A model generated the notes under the pieces. It was not told the DNA's origin, did not search any database, and was given only the letters and a program-made list of their open reading frames with translations. Source: Acanthopleura granulata (taxonomy: Eukaryota; Mollusca; Polyplacophora; Chitonida; Chitonidae). From it: a stretch of 64,000 bases of DNA. Positions 23,901 to 31,042 of the stretch are shown here, in pieces (position 1 is the first letter of the stretch; the number at the start of each line of letters is the position of its first letter). Position numbers and translations under genes: made by a program. The stretch is taken from contig JABBOT010000005.1 in assembly GCA_016165875.1 (NCBI GenBank), forward strand, positions 21,040,520 through 21,104,519. The letters are read 5' to 3'.

Positions 23901-26201
23901 GACTTTGGAAGCCGGAATATCCCATCCGGATTTGGACGCTATCATCAGTTAGAAACTATATATTTTGTAAGTATCTGTATTGTTTTTTTATGTTACTGTC
24001 AGTGGTACTATTTGTCTATTTTGTTCAAATATATGTACTGAGCTTAATCAAGCGTCCTCCGTGTTTCTTTGTTTGATCTTGTGTAAGGCCTGTCGCTGTC
24101 TGAGAGTTGAATAAGCCGTTTGTTTATCAATTTTCCTCTCCGATAGTGGTACCCTTACAAGTGGGCGACGTTGAGGTTTTATGAAACCGATATCGCAGAC
24201 ATTTGATTCTGAGTTTTCAGACCACGAATCTGATCTTTGTCCAAGCATTTGCAGCCGAACTGGCAATACGTACGAATAAGCTATACCGGTAGCTTTATAC
24301 TCTGTTACACTATGTATTCTGTGTGTTTATCTCACAATTTAATATTTATTTATTTCGAGTCGACTGCGGCCCCATAGTAGTCAAATCTTTCGATTGCACC
24401 TGTATTCTTCTCCTGGTTTTAAGCTGAAAAATGGCCAGAGCAGATGTGTTTTTGGTGGGTACAAAAACCTTCCGTCTTGTACCGTAAGTCCACGCCTTCC
24501 TGATGGTCAAATACTCTACAGAAGTGAAAAACAAACCAACCTCAGGATCCTTCGACGATCTGTTTTTCCAACCTTTTGCAGAACAGAAAACCTTTTGCTC
24601 GAGAAATTAGATATGCCTGTGGTCGCTCCTGAAGGTTTTTAACACTGATTTAAATGGCGAAATTCTGACGGCTCATAAAAGTGGGACGTGTATATCGTAA
24701 TTTGACAGAGAGTACCAAGTGTTGGCAGAAAAAATGTATAAAATCAGCCTCATTATCTAGAGATTTTATATGCTATATAACTCACTTACTGTACACTTTT
24801 TAAATATTTTTTAATCTCAATAAAACAATATATACAGAGGTATCAAATTATGAATAAATGCTAAATCTGGAGACTAATTCTATAAGAAAAGACACATGAG
24901 TGCGCCTAAATGGAGATCATAGAGAAATGTACCATACGAAAAAACATGTAAGCATGGCGGTCAGAGAGAGAGAGAGACAGAGTGATGACTCCCTTATTTG
25001 GACTTGAAAAATGAAGTTTTTCATTTAAACTTGTCACCTAAAGCAAACCAAGAGTCCGAGTGAGAGAACCTACAAATTCCCTGCCCAAGGTCGGGGTTGA
25101 ACTCGAATCATTGGTTATCCACATAATCGATCTTTATTGTTCTTAATGGACAGTACATCGGAGGTAAGTCTGAAAATTTATTTCTTTACTTACTATTTGG
25201 TGTTTTACACCGTATTCAAGAAAATTTCACTTGTATATGGGCGGAGAGAAATGTGGCAGGGGGCAGAACCCGGAGAAGCCCACGACCAACCGCTGGCAGA
25301 CTCTCCACACATAATCTTTACCAGCTAATAAGCAAACCCATTGAGAAGGACGTCTATCATGTCAACGTACAGCTAATATTATAGGCTTATATTTTGTGGC
25401 TTCAGTAATAGTCAACATTTTGGCAATAACAGGGTTTGTTTATTACATGTATATCTGATATTCCACGCGAGGCACACGTATTCCCACAGACTTTCTACGG
25501 CAAATACCTAAGATCATTCTGTCAGAAGGTAGATGAATTACACATTTCAAATTAAACAAGCTTAGAAACTGTTTTGAACTCCTGGTCTGTATAAAATTCA
25601 ACATTAGTTTAAGCATTTAGTACAACGTGTTATGAAAAGTCATCTCTGTCAAAAGAAAGCTAATTCTAAGAAAAAAAAGGGAAAATAGAAGAGACACACA
25701 TATAATGCAAGAATTTCAAACAGCAAATGTTACATGGCTAGAGCCATAAATCAACTTACCCTCTTCTTGGATCCACCGCAATGGCCAAGGGAAAATCAAC
25801 GTCTCTCTCCACGAGAACTTTATAGTCCAAGAGGTCACTCCTGCTCAAGGACTTGACAGCGATCCAACCGAACAGTCCGTCCGCCCAGTAGAGGTTTTCA
25901 TTAGACCAATCAACCGTCATTTGCAGAGAGTTACCCACTCCAATATGAACTGCTGTGTATACACTAGCGTTTATGACATTCAACTGGTGAAACGCTTTCC
26001 CATTTAAATCAGCGACGTATACGATGCCGGCGTGGTAGTTGGGGCATACTGAGTACAAACTCGTTTCTTGCTCCAGACTTAATTTGTTAACTGTTGCATA
26101 GTCTCCAGAGATAGTAGCCGGATCGCCAGGAACTATGGCCAATCCTGTCAGTTTTGTAAAAGCATCTCTCCAACTCCAAATGAGATTCTTTTCCGGAGAA
26201 A
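2510..26201 (-). CDS. LRP-like (LDL-receptor-related) YWTD/EGF protein gene, 17 exons seen, both ends missing
   Basis: Overview of the gene; exons L1-L17 are listed separately. The joined exons give about 3.27 kb of coding sequence (about 1090 residues) arranged as propeller 1 (L1-L3, about 280 aa), EGF (L4), propeller 2 (L5-L9, about 270 aa), EGF (L10), propeller 3 (L11-L15, about 274 aa), EGF (L16, frameshifted) and the start of propeller 4 (L17). YWTD-class blades are seen as NLYWAD, YLFWTE, KIYWVD, VYWTDS, VFWTDG, IMFWTD and LFWADG. Every other junction is phase-compatible, which is strong support. Such propeller-EGF arrays form the ligand-binding ectodomains of LRP receptors. With no LDLa modules between propellers the layout is more like LRP5/6 or LRP4 than LRP1, but the blades are divergent and I do not assign orthology. 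The first exon, signal peptide, LDLa cluster, transmembrane helix and tail are not in view; the gene continues left of the window. Confidence 0.88.
3153..3290. mobile_element. Fold-back MITE-like element, copy 1
   Basis: Begins CCAGTTTCATGCAGCGCACT and ends with an inverted counterpart (ATGCATGCTGCATGAAAAAG), with further internal palindromes (CTTAGCTAAGTA and TTAGCTAAGTGC; TCTCTACATATGTTGTAGAGA). Copy 2 lies in the duplication at 26411-26547 and a diverged third copy at 56453-56580. Confidence 0.65.
3610..3921. repeat. 52-bp minisatellite (about 6 units)
   Basis: Tandem units of the type GAACCGGTCAAAGTTGTAAC plus ACACAAAAGCTGTGATTATG. Read on the minus strand the array gives an open repetitive frame ([13 protein letters not shown]), which is a by-product. 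The right duplication copy has only about three units. Confidence 0.9.
4354..4471 (-). pseudogene. LRP-like exon L16: EGF-like domain 3, frameshifted with hairpin
   Basis: Exon-sized segment of 118 nt with acceptor TTTCAG and donor GTTAGT, entry phase 1 as required by L15. Its first half reads [20 protein letters not shown], a perfect LRP EGF start with cysteines 1-3. Its second half, in a frame shifted by one base, reads [16 protein letters not shown], the EGF end with cysteine 6, and exits in phase 1 as L17 requires. The two frames cannot be joined: 118 is not a multiple of three (intact L10 is 120), and cysteines 4 and 5 are missing. The break coincides with a 14-bp perfect inverted repeat (4379-4413). 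Either the gene is damaged here or the assembly has an error. Confidence 0.75.
4379..4413. repeat. Perfect 14-bp inverted repeat inside EGF exon L16
   Basis: Arms TTCTAGATTGACGC (4379-4392) and its exact reverse complement (4400-4413) flank a 7-nt loop TCAGATC. One arm encodes the VNLE part of the EGF end on the minus strand; the other occupies the place where the C-x-C pair should be. Confidence 0.95.
4913..5028 (-). CDS. LRP-like exon L15: end of propeller 3
   Basis: 116-nt exon, phase 2 to phase 1, acceptor TTTCTGTAG and donor GTAAAT. It encodes [20 protein letters not shown] and ends VVRPNKRNP, the usual closing strand plus the NP that precedes an EGF in LRPs. Confidence 0.85.
5463..5512 (-). 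mobile_element. SINE-A 3'-end fragment
   Basis: Short match TATTTATTTATCTGTTTGAT then TGGTGTTTAACGC, the reverse complement of the SINE-A tail. Confidence 0.45.
5835..5991 (-). CDS. LRP-like exon L14: YWTD blade of propeller 3
   Basis: 157-nt exon, phase 1 to phase 2, acceptor TTACACAG and donor GTGAGT. It encodes [20 protein letters not shown] and then [20 protein letters not shown] continues the IDFE-Q junction from L13, as in other LRPs (ID...RLYWTD). Confidence 0.92.
6175..6440 (+). mobile_element. SINE-A, near full length
   Basis: The tRNA-like head (GTTGGCGCGCTACTGCAGCG, TAATGACCCAGTCCCTCTCA) is followed by the body (CCGGCCGTGCGTGGGAAGGA, GGATTCCTCCCACCGTAACG, CTGGCCGC) and a tail running into AAGTAAATAAATGA. 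Family features: tRNA-related promoter region, conserved body, A/T-rich end. It lies in the LRP gene intron between L13 and L14. Confidence 0.8.
6577..6835 (+). mobile_element. SINE-B (second tRNA-headed SINE family)
   Basis: The head GGCCTGGTGGTTAGAGCGTC and GGGATCACTTCC resembles RNA polymerase III A and B boxes of a tRNA. The body includes GACTGGGTGGGGTGTCATGT and CTCCAGTGGCGGCAGCACTT. Related copies lie at about 19975-20225 (minus), 38145-38320 (plus) and 41290-41410 (minus). Confidence 0.7.
7903..8030 (-). CDS. LRP-like exon L13: YWTD blade of propeller 3
   Basis: 128-nt exon, phase 2 to phase 1, acceptor ATCCACAG and donor GTAAGT. It encodes [20 protein letters not shown] and ends [10 protein letters not shown]. 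Both the FWTD motif and the PNG(I/L)AID motif are canonical for LRP propellers. Confidence 0.93.
8420..8576. promoter_or_regulatory. Cluster of CRE/ATF-like TGACGT sites
   Basis: Six TGACGT cores in 157 bp: TGACGTGA (8420), TGACGTGG (8442), TGACGTTG (8463), and full palindromic TGACGTCA at 8492, 8549 and 8569. A seventh full site is at 8978. CREB/ATF and bZIP factors bind TGACGTCA. It lies in the large LRP intron between L12 and L13. Function is inferred only. Confidence 0.4.
8978..9018 (+). promoter_or_regulatory. CRE plus TATA box, promoter-like
   Basis: TGACGTCA (8978-8985) is followed by TATAAAAG at 9011-9018, a spacing typical of CRE-TATA promoters. AATAAA occurs about 155 bp downstream (near 9171), so an LTR or a short transcription unit is possible. 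No gene product recognised downstream. Confidence 0.35.
9995..10187 (-). CDS. LRP-like exon L12: blade of propeller 3
   Basis: 193-nt exon, phase 1 to phase 2, acceptor CGTTTAAG and donor GTAAGC. It encodes [20 protein letters not shown] and later [17 protein letters not shown], ending [20 protein letters not shown] is the LAVD...G-x-I-x-aromatic pattern of a YWTD blade with FFS in place of WTD. It joins L13 to give SKG-IMFWTD. Confidence 0.88.
11544..11771 (-). CDS. LRP-like exon L11: start of propeller 3
   Basis: 228-nt exon, phase 1 to phase 1, acceptor TTTTCAG and donor GTATAC. It begins [20 protein letters not shown] and carries the blade [20 protein letters not shown]. The opening strand after the EGF plus one full blade is the same layout as L5. 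Confidence 0.9.
12135..12670 (+). mobile_element. Degenerate Tc1/mariner-like transposon fragment
   Basis: At 12548-12571 the plus strand reads CAGCAGGACAACGCCCGACC, encoding QQDNARPH, the conserved DDE-region motif of Tc1/mariner transposases. It is then disrupted by a short internal repeat of GACAACGCC-GACCGCAC and a stop. Upstream TGTGCACAAAAGAAACGCAA looks like a terminal part. No intact open frame. It lies in the LRP intron between L10 and L11. Confidence 0.5.
12710..12829 (-). CDS. LRP-like exon L10: EGF-like domain 2
   Basis: 120-nt exon, phase 1 to phase 1, acceptor CTCCACACAG and donor GTATAC. It encodes a complete six-cysteine EGF module: [12 protein letters not shown], then [21 protein letters not shown] and DGQTC are the LRP-type EGF signatures. 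This intact module is the reference for judging the damaged L16. Confidence 0.92.
14655..14805 (-). CDS. LRP-like exon L9: last blade of propeller 2
   Basis: 151-nt exon, phase 0 to phase 1, acceptor GCTACAG and donor GTAGGC. It encodes [20 protein letters not shown] and ends with YFHQQTR, a short linker into EGF exon L10. The motif is FWTS in place of YWTD. Confidence 0.85.
15130..15475. repeat. Repeated TTTTCACCCAG(G/T)TGAAAAC palindromic units
   Basis: Several scattered copies of a short near-palindrome (TTTTCACCTGGGTGAGAAC, TTTTCACCCAGATAGAAAC, TTTTCACCCAGTTGAAAAC and related) in both orientations between exons L8 and L9. It could be a decayed satellite or fold-back element. Confidence 0.5.
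15672..15789 (-). CDS. LRP-like exon L8: YWTD blade of propeller 2
   Basis: 118-nt exon, phase 2 to phase 0, acceptor GTTTCAAAG and donor GTAAAG. It encodes [20 protein letters not shown] followed by a run of four asparagines. The Asn run comes from a short AAC/GTT triplet repeat in the exon. It is a clear LRP blade. Confidence 0.9.
16010..16145 (+). mobile_element. SINE-A 3' part
   Basis: AACCTGCGGATGGTCGTGGC, GGCTCAGCTCGGTTTCCTCC, AGCGTAAAGCACCAATCAAG and TAAATAAAT match the 3' half of SINE-A, in the intron between L7 and L8. Confidence 0.7.
16319..16453 (-). CDS. LRP-like exon L7: blade of propeller 2
   Basis: 135-nt exon, phase 2 to phase 2, acceptor GTCCACAG and donor GTAAGTA. It encodes a blade beginning [16 protein letters not shown] and ending GIHCDPVKQ. 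The motif is IFWI rather than YWTD, so this blade is divergent, but it is placed and phased correctly between L6 and L8. Confidence 0.85.
16579..16640. repeat. 15-bp inverted repeat (hairpin)
   Basis: GCGCATGTTGCTATC (16579-16593) is mirrored by GATAGCAACATGTGC (16626-16640), with nested CGCACATG and GACATTT repeats, in the intron upstream of L7. Confidence 0.6.
17400..17547 (-). CDS. LRP-like exon L6: YWTD blade of propeller 2
   Basis: 148-nt exon, phase 1 to phase 2, acceptor GCCCCAG and donor GTCAGT. It encodes [20 protein letters not shown], a textbook YWTD blade, and ends PLTLDPFTR before the next aromatic-W motif in L7. Confidence 0.92.
17654..17914 (-). CDS. LRP-like exon L5: start of propeller 2
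   Basis: 261-nt exon, phase 1 to phase 1, acceptor TTTTCAG and donor GTAAAG. It begins [20 protein letters not shown] and contains the blade [19 protein letters not shown]. It follows the EGF directly and opens a new propeller, as in other LRPs. Several N-x-S/T sequons (NKT, NIT, NSS) suit an extracellular protein. Confidence 0.88.
18029..18389. mobile_element. Fold-back element (MITE-like), about 360 bp
   Basis: Left arm 18029-18092 (GAAGCTCTTGCACTCATTAC, GGAGTTGTAACTGCAAAATC) is matched in reverse complement by the right arm 18324-18389 (ACATAACTTTGCAGTTACAG, GTAATGAGAGTACGAGCTTC). Arms of about 65 bp with moderate divergence; no coding sequence between them. It lies just downstream of EGF exon L4. 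Confidence 0.65.
18827..18940 (-). CDS. LRP-like exon L4: EGF-like domain 1
   Basis: 114-nt exon, phase 1 to phase 1, acceptor TTTGCACAG and donor GTGAGT. It encodes one EGF-like module with six cysteines in the LRP spacing: [12 protein letters not shown], then [17 protein letters not shown]. The end motif DGRSC matches the conserved DG(K/R)(T/S)C of LRP EGFs. A one-domain, phase 1-1 exon is the usual mobile EGF unit. Confidence 0.9.
19030..19210. mobile_element. Inverted SINE-A tail dimer (fold-back)
   Basis: The left half (TTGATTGGTGTTTGACGCCG, TACTCAAGAATATTTCACTT) is the SINE-A 3' part in minus orientation. The right half (CCCACCATAACGGTAGCCGC, AAGTGAAATATCCTTGAGCA, CGGCGTAAAA) is the same part in plus orientation. 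The whole can fold into a hairpin. Confidence 0.7.
19975..20225 (-). mobile_element. SINE-B, minus orientation
   Basis: CCGCCAAAGTGCTGCCGCCG, GACACAAGACATGACACCTT and CTTGAACCTGGATCTCCCGG are the reverse complement of the SINE-B body and tRNA-like head. Confidence 0.6.
20560..20672 (+). mobile_element. SINE-A 3' fragment, diverged
   Basis: TGTCCGATTTTCTTCCATCA, TATAAGTGAAATACTCATGG and ACATCAATGAAATAAAAC are a degenerate SINE-A 3' end, just below exon L3. Confidence 0.45.
20708..20855 (-). CDS. LRP-like exon L3: last blade of propeller 1
   Basis: 148-nt exon, phase 0 to phase 1, acceptor TTAACAG. It begins [20 protein letters not shown] and ends near AEENQPALE. The donor is weak (AAA followed by GTTAAT) but is the one that restores frame to EGF exon L4 (giving ALENLC). 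The last blade leading straight into an EGF is the standard LRP arrangement. Confidence 0.8.
21246..21498 (-). CDS. LRP-like exon L2: YWTD blades of propeller 1
   Basis: 253-nt exon, entry phase 2, exit phase 0, acceptor TTATGCAG and donor GTAGGA. It reads [20 protein letters not shown], then the blade [20 protein letters not shown] and ends FYGIAYYK. The L-x-I-D pattern before each aromatic-W-T/V-D/E motif is typical of LRP propellers. Confidence 0.9.
21851..22140. repeat. Diverged tandem duplication (about 162-bp unit, 2 copies)
   Basis: GACAAGTGCTC...ATCAAAATGTGACAA...CACTTTGTGTGAATTTGTTAATCGTATGT is followed by GACAACTCCTT...ATCAAAATGTGAAAA...CACTTTGTGTGAGTTTGAGAATCATATGT. Intronic, upstream of L2. 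Confidence 0.6.
22800..23345. repeat. GAGA-rich minisatellite (about 50-bp unit)
   Basis: About ten units of the type GTGTGCATGGAGGTCAGAGAG plus CGAGAGAGATGTAACATAAG. It ends about 100 bp before the left border of the right 4-kb duplication copy. A single related unit with AGCATGGCGGTCAGAGAGAG occurs inside each copy (about 1660-1715 and 24920-24985). Confidence 0.9.
23445..24400 (+). mobile_element. LTR-retrotransposon-like fragment (right copy, 5' truncated)
   Basis: Same block as 259-1180 and part of the 4-kb duplication; it lacks the TATA-containing first 258 bp. The LTR-like end TTACA is at 24155-24159, followed by the primer-site-like AGTGGGCGACGTTGAGG. Confidence 0.42.
25178..25312 (-). 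mobile_element. SINE-A fragment (duplicated copy)
   Basis: Counterpart of 1897-2030 inside the right duplication copy. Confidence 0.7.
25760..26201 (-). CDS. LRP-like exon L1: start of propeller 1 (paralogue of L17)
   Basis: 442-nt exon with a TTCTTCCAG acceptor and GTAAGT donor, entering in phase 1 and leaving in phase 2. It encodes about 147 residues ending IAVDPRRG, with blades around [12 protein letters not shown] and [12 protein letters not shown]. The end joins exon L2 to give DPRRG-YLFWTE, the classical junction between adjacent YWTD blades. It is nearly identical to L17 (about 20 base differences in 442). The exon that should precede it (phase 1) was not identified upstream. Confidence 0.85.
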
Positions 26202-26410
26202 CTGGAAGAAATGTTGAAAAGAGAATGAATGACGAAAACCTCTATGGCTTAATGTAAATCTGTGTTTTGTTCCGTTGTGGTCTGTATTATTCCCACAAAA
26301 TCAGGTGATATGGATTAAAAATTTCATTAAGATCACGGGTGACATTCATTTTCTTCGTGTTGGCCTACAGCTTCGACACTGTGAACAGCACGGGCCACTG
26401 GACCGAGTTC

Positions 26411-26547
26411 CAGGCCCCAGTTTCCTGCAGCGCACTTAGCTAAGTATTCCCTTAATTGCCACATCTCTACATATGTTGCGGAGATAGGAGGTGCACTTAG
26501 CTAAGTGCTACTTAGCACTAAGCATGCTGCATGAAAAAGGGTCCAGG
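26411..26547. mobile_element. Fold-back MITE-like element, copy 2
   Basis: Counterpart of 3153-3290 in the right duplication copy, with the same terminal and internal palindromes. Confidence 0.65.
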
Positions 26548-26874
26548 TTTGTAAAAGTGTAATGATTCAGAGCGGCGAATGTGGACGCTGAGGTGGAAAC
26601 ATGTCAAGACGCTCTGAGGGGTAGGATTAATGCCGCCTTGACATTCCTGTCACCGTACTGAGGCGATGTTGAGCGGTGGTATCTTAGATGATACCTCACG
26701 GTAGAGTCCGGTTTTGTATTGACCTATCTCGAGTGAAATACCATTGGTGTTTCACTTTTTACTCCAGACAATTGACCGGTTGGGTGGATAATTTATGACA
26801 TGGGCAAACCGCTGAAGGTAAGACCCAACATGAAATCAAATATCTGCTAAACCTCAGGCGTCACCTGTAAGGCC

Positions 26875-27025
26875 ATGGCTAAACCGGTGGAAGCTGTAAC
26901 ACACAAATGCAATGATCATGAGCTCCACAGCTGAGCCGGTGGAAGTTGTAACACAGAAACGCTGTGATTATGGTCACCAAGCCTGAACCAGTCGAAATTG
27001 TAACACAATCACAGCGATCATAGGT
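26875..27025. repeat. 52-bp minisatellite, contracted copy (about 3 units)
   Basis: Same unit as 3610-3921 with fewer copies; it accounts for much of the length difference between the two duplication copies. Confidence 0.9.
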
Positions 27026-27794
27026 TAATGGACTGAAAACCATTTTCGCTTCCACTCGCCATCTCGTTATGTTAGATCATATCAAAGTCCCCTTGTAAAA
27101 TATACGTTATGTGTTCATCGTGATTAAAACATTTTGTGGACATCTTGTAAATTCATCGAATCCTAAGTTGAATGAGTATTCACGTTGTTTATAATCGGGT
27201 CATCTAAACTGTGCATTGTTGAAATTTTGAAATTGTCAAATTACCTTTTTCCCGCATGCAGTATTGGAGAGTGTAAACAGATTACGTGGTGGTATTGATA
27301 TTATGGATTTGGAGTGCGACATTGTTTTAAGAGTGTGGCAGATTTCGTAAATGTGAGTCTGTTTTCAGTGCGTGTAGGTACGTTACCATCTGTTATGTTT
27401 ACGAAAAGGATGGCTGGCCTGTAGGTATACATCCTGTCGATAGTTAAAGCTAAATCAGACTATCTTACATCTTGTGCCAGAGGACGATACCTGATATGGG
27501 CGAGTATGTGTGAGCGAACGATCAGTTATCTGTTGTTATTCTCTGCATGTTCGGGCACGAACCGGTGATAAGCCTATGTATGAAAGAACCTTGATGCCCG
27601 GCAACAACAATCCAGTGCATTGCAAGACCTGCCGAGGTTCAAAAATGTTAAACTCTGTAAGCGTGTGTTTTTCACAGGGCTTGAACTAAAACTGCTCCGA
27701 AGACAGGCGCGAAAACGTGCAAGTATGAGCACAGGCACACTTGCCCGTGCTTTGTTTTTCTATTGCATGCCAGATTTTGGTGTCCACTTTTTAT

Positions 27795-28022
27795 TAATTT
27801 ATTTATCTGATCGGTGTTTTACACCGTAGTCAAGAATATTTCACTTTTACGATGGTCTCCACCATTATGGTGGGTGGAAACCTGGCAGAACCCAGTCGAA
27901 ACCCACGACCATCCGCAGGCTACTGACGGACCTTCCTATGTACGGCCGGAGAGGAAGTCAGCATGAGCTGGACTTGAACTCACAGCGACCGCATTGATGA
28001 TAGGCGGCGGCCACCCGAGTTT
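27795..28022 (-). mobile_element. SINE-A, minus orientation, near full length
   Basis: TATTTATCTGATCGGTGTTT, TACACCGTAGTCAAGAATAT, CCACCATTATGGTGGGTGGA, GTACGGCCGGAGAGGAAGTC and GAGCTGGACTTGAACTCACA: tail, body and B-box region of SINE-A read backwards. The far (5') end is lost. Confidence 0.8.
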
Positions 28023-28589
28023 TAAATTTGATCCGAGAACACAAACAGGAGATTTTCTAGTAATGAAACTTCTAACGCTGGCTGGTTAAAAAATTCAGTC
28101 TGAAAATGCACTTTAGAATAACATCATCGCATTGCTGGAGAAGAGAAAAGCGCTTATATAGTTAGGTTAAAACCTTTTCAAGCACAAAGCTTTACCGCAT
28201 AATTTTAACAAAGTCTACATTTGTGTGCCCATTTCTGTATTGTAAAAGCTAAACTGTTTTGCTATCCCACATTAATTTGCACTCACATTTTGCATAATTT
28301 AGCACGTTATTTTATTTTAACCTGTTAACACTTAGAAAATGCCGATAAGTTTAAAGAAAGATGTTTTAAGATTGTGTGCTAACAGACTATATACTTACAC
28401 ACCGCCGCAAAACAGGAAGGTATTAACATCAGGATAAACCATTGCTTTACGGAGAGACACATCTTGCCTCGTTCACCGGTCTTATTTAATGATTAGAAAA
28501 GCTTTGTTAGCTTAAATGTAAGCTTCAGTCAGTCTTGACTGACGGCATGCTATGCGTTTGTACATATATCACCACGTTTGTGTAAATAA

Positions 28590-28818
28590 GGACATATGAT
28601 ACCACAAGACCCCTAGGAATCGAATGAGGAAGTTACTTTATAAAAATTTAGAGAACATTCTCGGCCTCTGGTTGGTCTATGTGTATTTAATAGGCTACCG
28701 TACCGCACCATATGATACTCCAAGACCCGTAGGAATCAAGTGAGGAAATTACTTTATAAAACTTCAGAGAAAATTCTCGTCCTCTGATAAGTCTATGTGT
28801 ATTTAATAGGCTACCGTT
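28590..28818. repeat. Tandem duplication, about 112-bp unit, 2 copies
   Basis: CATATGATACCACAAGACCC...GTCTATGTGTATTTAATAGG, then CATATGATACTCCAAGACCC...GTCTATGTGTATTTAATAGG. About 85-90% similar by eye. Confidence 0.8.
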
Positions 28819-29499
28819 TTCGCACAACACGCAAGCGGTTCAGTTACTTGCCTTTGATATTTTTTCATGTATCACCACAAGGATTCTCGCGCTTCGCCGA
28901 TAGTACATCGCTTGTACCAAAGCTATGTACCAGTCAGTAACTTTTCTTGCCTTTATTTTATGTGAGCCGTGACATCGGTTTCGGCCGCGCAGTCAGTGGC
29001 AAAGCATTCGTGACAACACAGCGTGCTTGGCCGATGTGTTGGTATTAATTGAACAAGCCGTCCTGAATGCTCTTCATTGTAATAAATTCCTTGCATCAGC
29101 GTATGGCGAGGATATACGGCCTGATATTTAATACATAACTCTCTCATTGTGCTTGTGAAAATATTAATCATCTCGACGAAATAACAAGCACGCAACACGC
29201 TGGTATAACCTATGGTGCGCAAATTTGCCTCATAATCTCTGCAGTCTTTGTTTCGCATATACCATCAGTTTGCAATATTTATTTATGTACTCCATATAAC
29301 AGCATGCACAGGATTTCATTATTCACTTTCATGCAAACAGGTCATATAATCTGATTATTTCATTTGTTCCAAGAAGAGATTACAAAAATCAAATCACCAA
29401 GGAATGCACGTGTTATACATATATTTTTTCTTTGCAATCGATAAAAGATTATGAAACTATTCCACTGTAAACTAATTTACCTGGTTGTAACCACTGATA

Positions 29500-29570
29500 A
29501 TTTTATTTATTTCTTTATTTGATTGGTGCTTTACACCGTTCTCAAGAACATTTCACTTTCGTAAATCGAT
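29500..29570 (-). mobile_element. SINE-A tail fragment
   Basis: TTTATTTCTTTATTTGATTG and GTGCTTTACACCGTTCTCAA followed by GAACATTTCACTTTCG: the reverse complement of the SINE-A 3' end. Confidence 0.6.
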
Positions 29571-30489
29571 GAAGCTTCAACCTAGAAAATGTCTTACGAG
29601 AAATATGACTGCTGAAGTTTTAACAATAGGTCACTGGCCACTTTCACAAAACATTCTAGGTCACACTTAGCGTAGCTTTTCCCGTAAAAAATTTTTCATG
29701 GTTATGTCGCCATAAGTCGACGTGATTTAGCAGAAAAATTATGAAAAATCGATGTGCGAAGTATTGTGAATGATGTCCTGTATTATACCCAATTGTCAAT
29801 TGTGGATCGTGTGCAAACATACATAGTGAATAGAGTTGATCTTTCACACAACACTGAGTATGTCATGCAGCATGTCCCCTGATACCTTTACCTCCTCAAA
29901 TGATATTCTGTTATGCCGTTATTTATCTGTTATTTCCACAAATGAAAGAATCTGGTACTTGTCTAGTTATTGGGATTGCTTTTTTTTGTATTAACATAAC
30001 GCTGACATATCAATACTTCCTTCACTCATAGTTTCACATTGTCATCTTTCTGGCATTTTACTCCAAAACGACATGCCGTCGAAGGAGAAACATTTTATGT
30101 CCTGCCTTGACTCATAGTTGTGGGTGGGTTCTTATAATAGACCTTTCGGAGGTGTAAATTAAGTTTTCTGTGGGGTCATCCAATTAACCAGTCGTTGGGC
30201 TGCTTCTCGATCTAAGGCAGAAATTCTGGACATGGCCGAGGATGGCATGGACAGACTAGAGATTTCCGATTTCATCGTAAACATAGCGGTGAGACCAGCT
30301 GGTGTTAATTGTGACAAACGCCAGCGTATACGCGAAGTAATAAGGGCGCTTTTGCTGGGGTTCTGAATTGAAAAGAACGACACAATTCACGTACTGACTG
30401 AGAGGTTATAAACACGAGTGCACTGATTGACTGAACATTACATTTTCTCGAAGGGCTCCCAGAATTCTTCCAATGGCATCCAATGCTTT

Positions 30490-31000
30490 CTTGAGTGCCT
30501 CTATGGACAATTGCCAGATCTCACGTTACCTTCAATAGTGTCTGTAGAGACCAGTACCAGATCTCACATAACAACAATTGGTACCTCTATGGACCAGTAG
30601 CAGGTCTCACATAAAAACAATTGGTACCTCTATGGACCAGTACCACATCTCACATAACAACAACTGGTTCCTCTATGGGCCAGTATCACATCTCACATAA
30701 CAACAATTGGTTCCTCTATGGACCAGTACCAGATCTCACATAACAACAATTGGTTCCTCTATGGACCAGTACCAGATCTCACATAACAACAATATGTTTC
30801 TCTATGGAAGAGTATCAGATCTCACATAACACCAAGTTATACCTCTATGGACAAGTACCAGATCTCGCATAACAAAAGTTGGTGTCTTTATGGACTAGTA
30901 CCAGATCTCATGCAACGGTGCCTTATGGATCAGCACCAGAACTCATATAACAACAATTGGTACCTCTATGGACCAGTGCCAGATCTCATGTAACAGACAA
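30490..31000. repeat. 43-bp minisatellite
   Basis: Tandem units CTCTATGGACCAGTACCAGA plus TCTCACATAACAACAATTGG. TCTCACA recurs at 30562, 30605, 30648 and 30691, an exact 43-bp period; units decay towards the right. Confidence 0.92.
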
Positions 31001-31042
31001 TCAGTGATGTCTTTATGAACTCATTAAAGGTCTTATAACAGT

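Larger units (their letters stand above)
23445..27385. repeat. 4-kb segmental duplication, right copy
   Basis: Partner of 259-4275, same orientation, displaced by 23.25 kb at the exon and 23.11 kb at the right border; the difference comes mainly from minisatellite copy number. The left border abuts a GAGA-rich minisatellite (about 22800-23345); the right border ends in unrelated DNA. EGF exon L16, which follows the left copy at 4354, has no counterpart to the right of this copy. Confidence 0.93.

Noticed and set aside
27384..27428. Short minus-strand ATG exon (MYTYRPAILFVNITD) with phase 1 end that could precede L1
   Set aside because: It sits on the duplication breakpoint, has a weak donor (GTAACG) and no convincing signal peptide.
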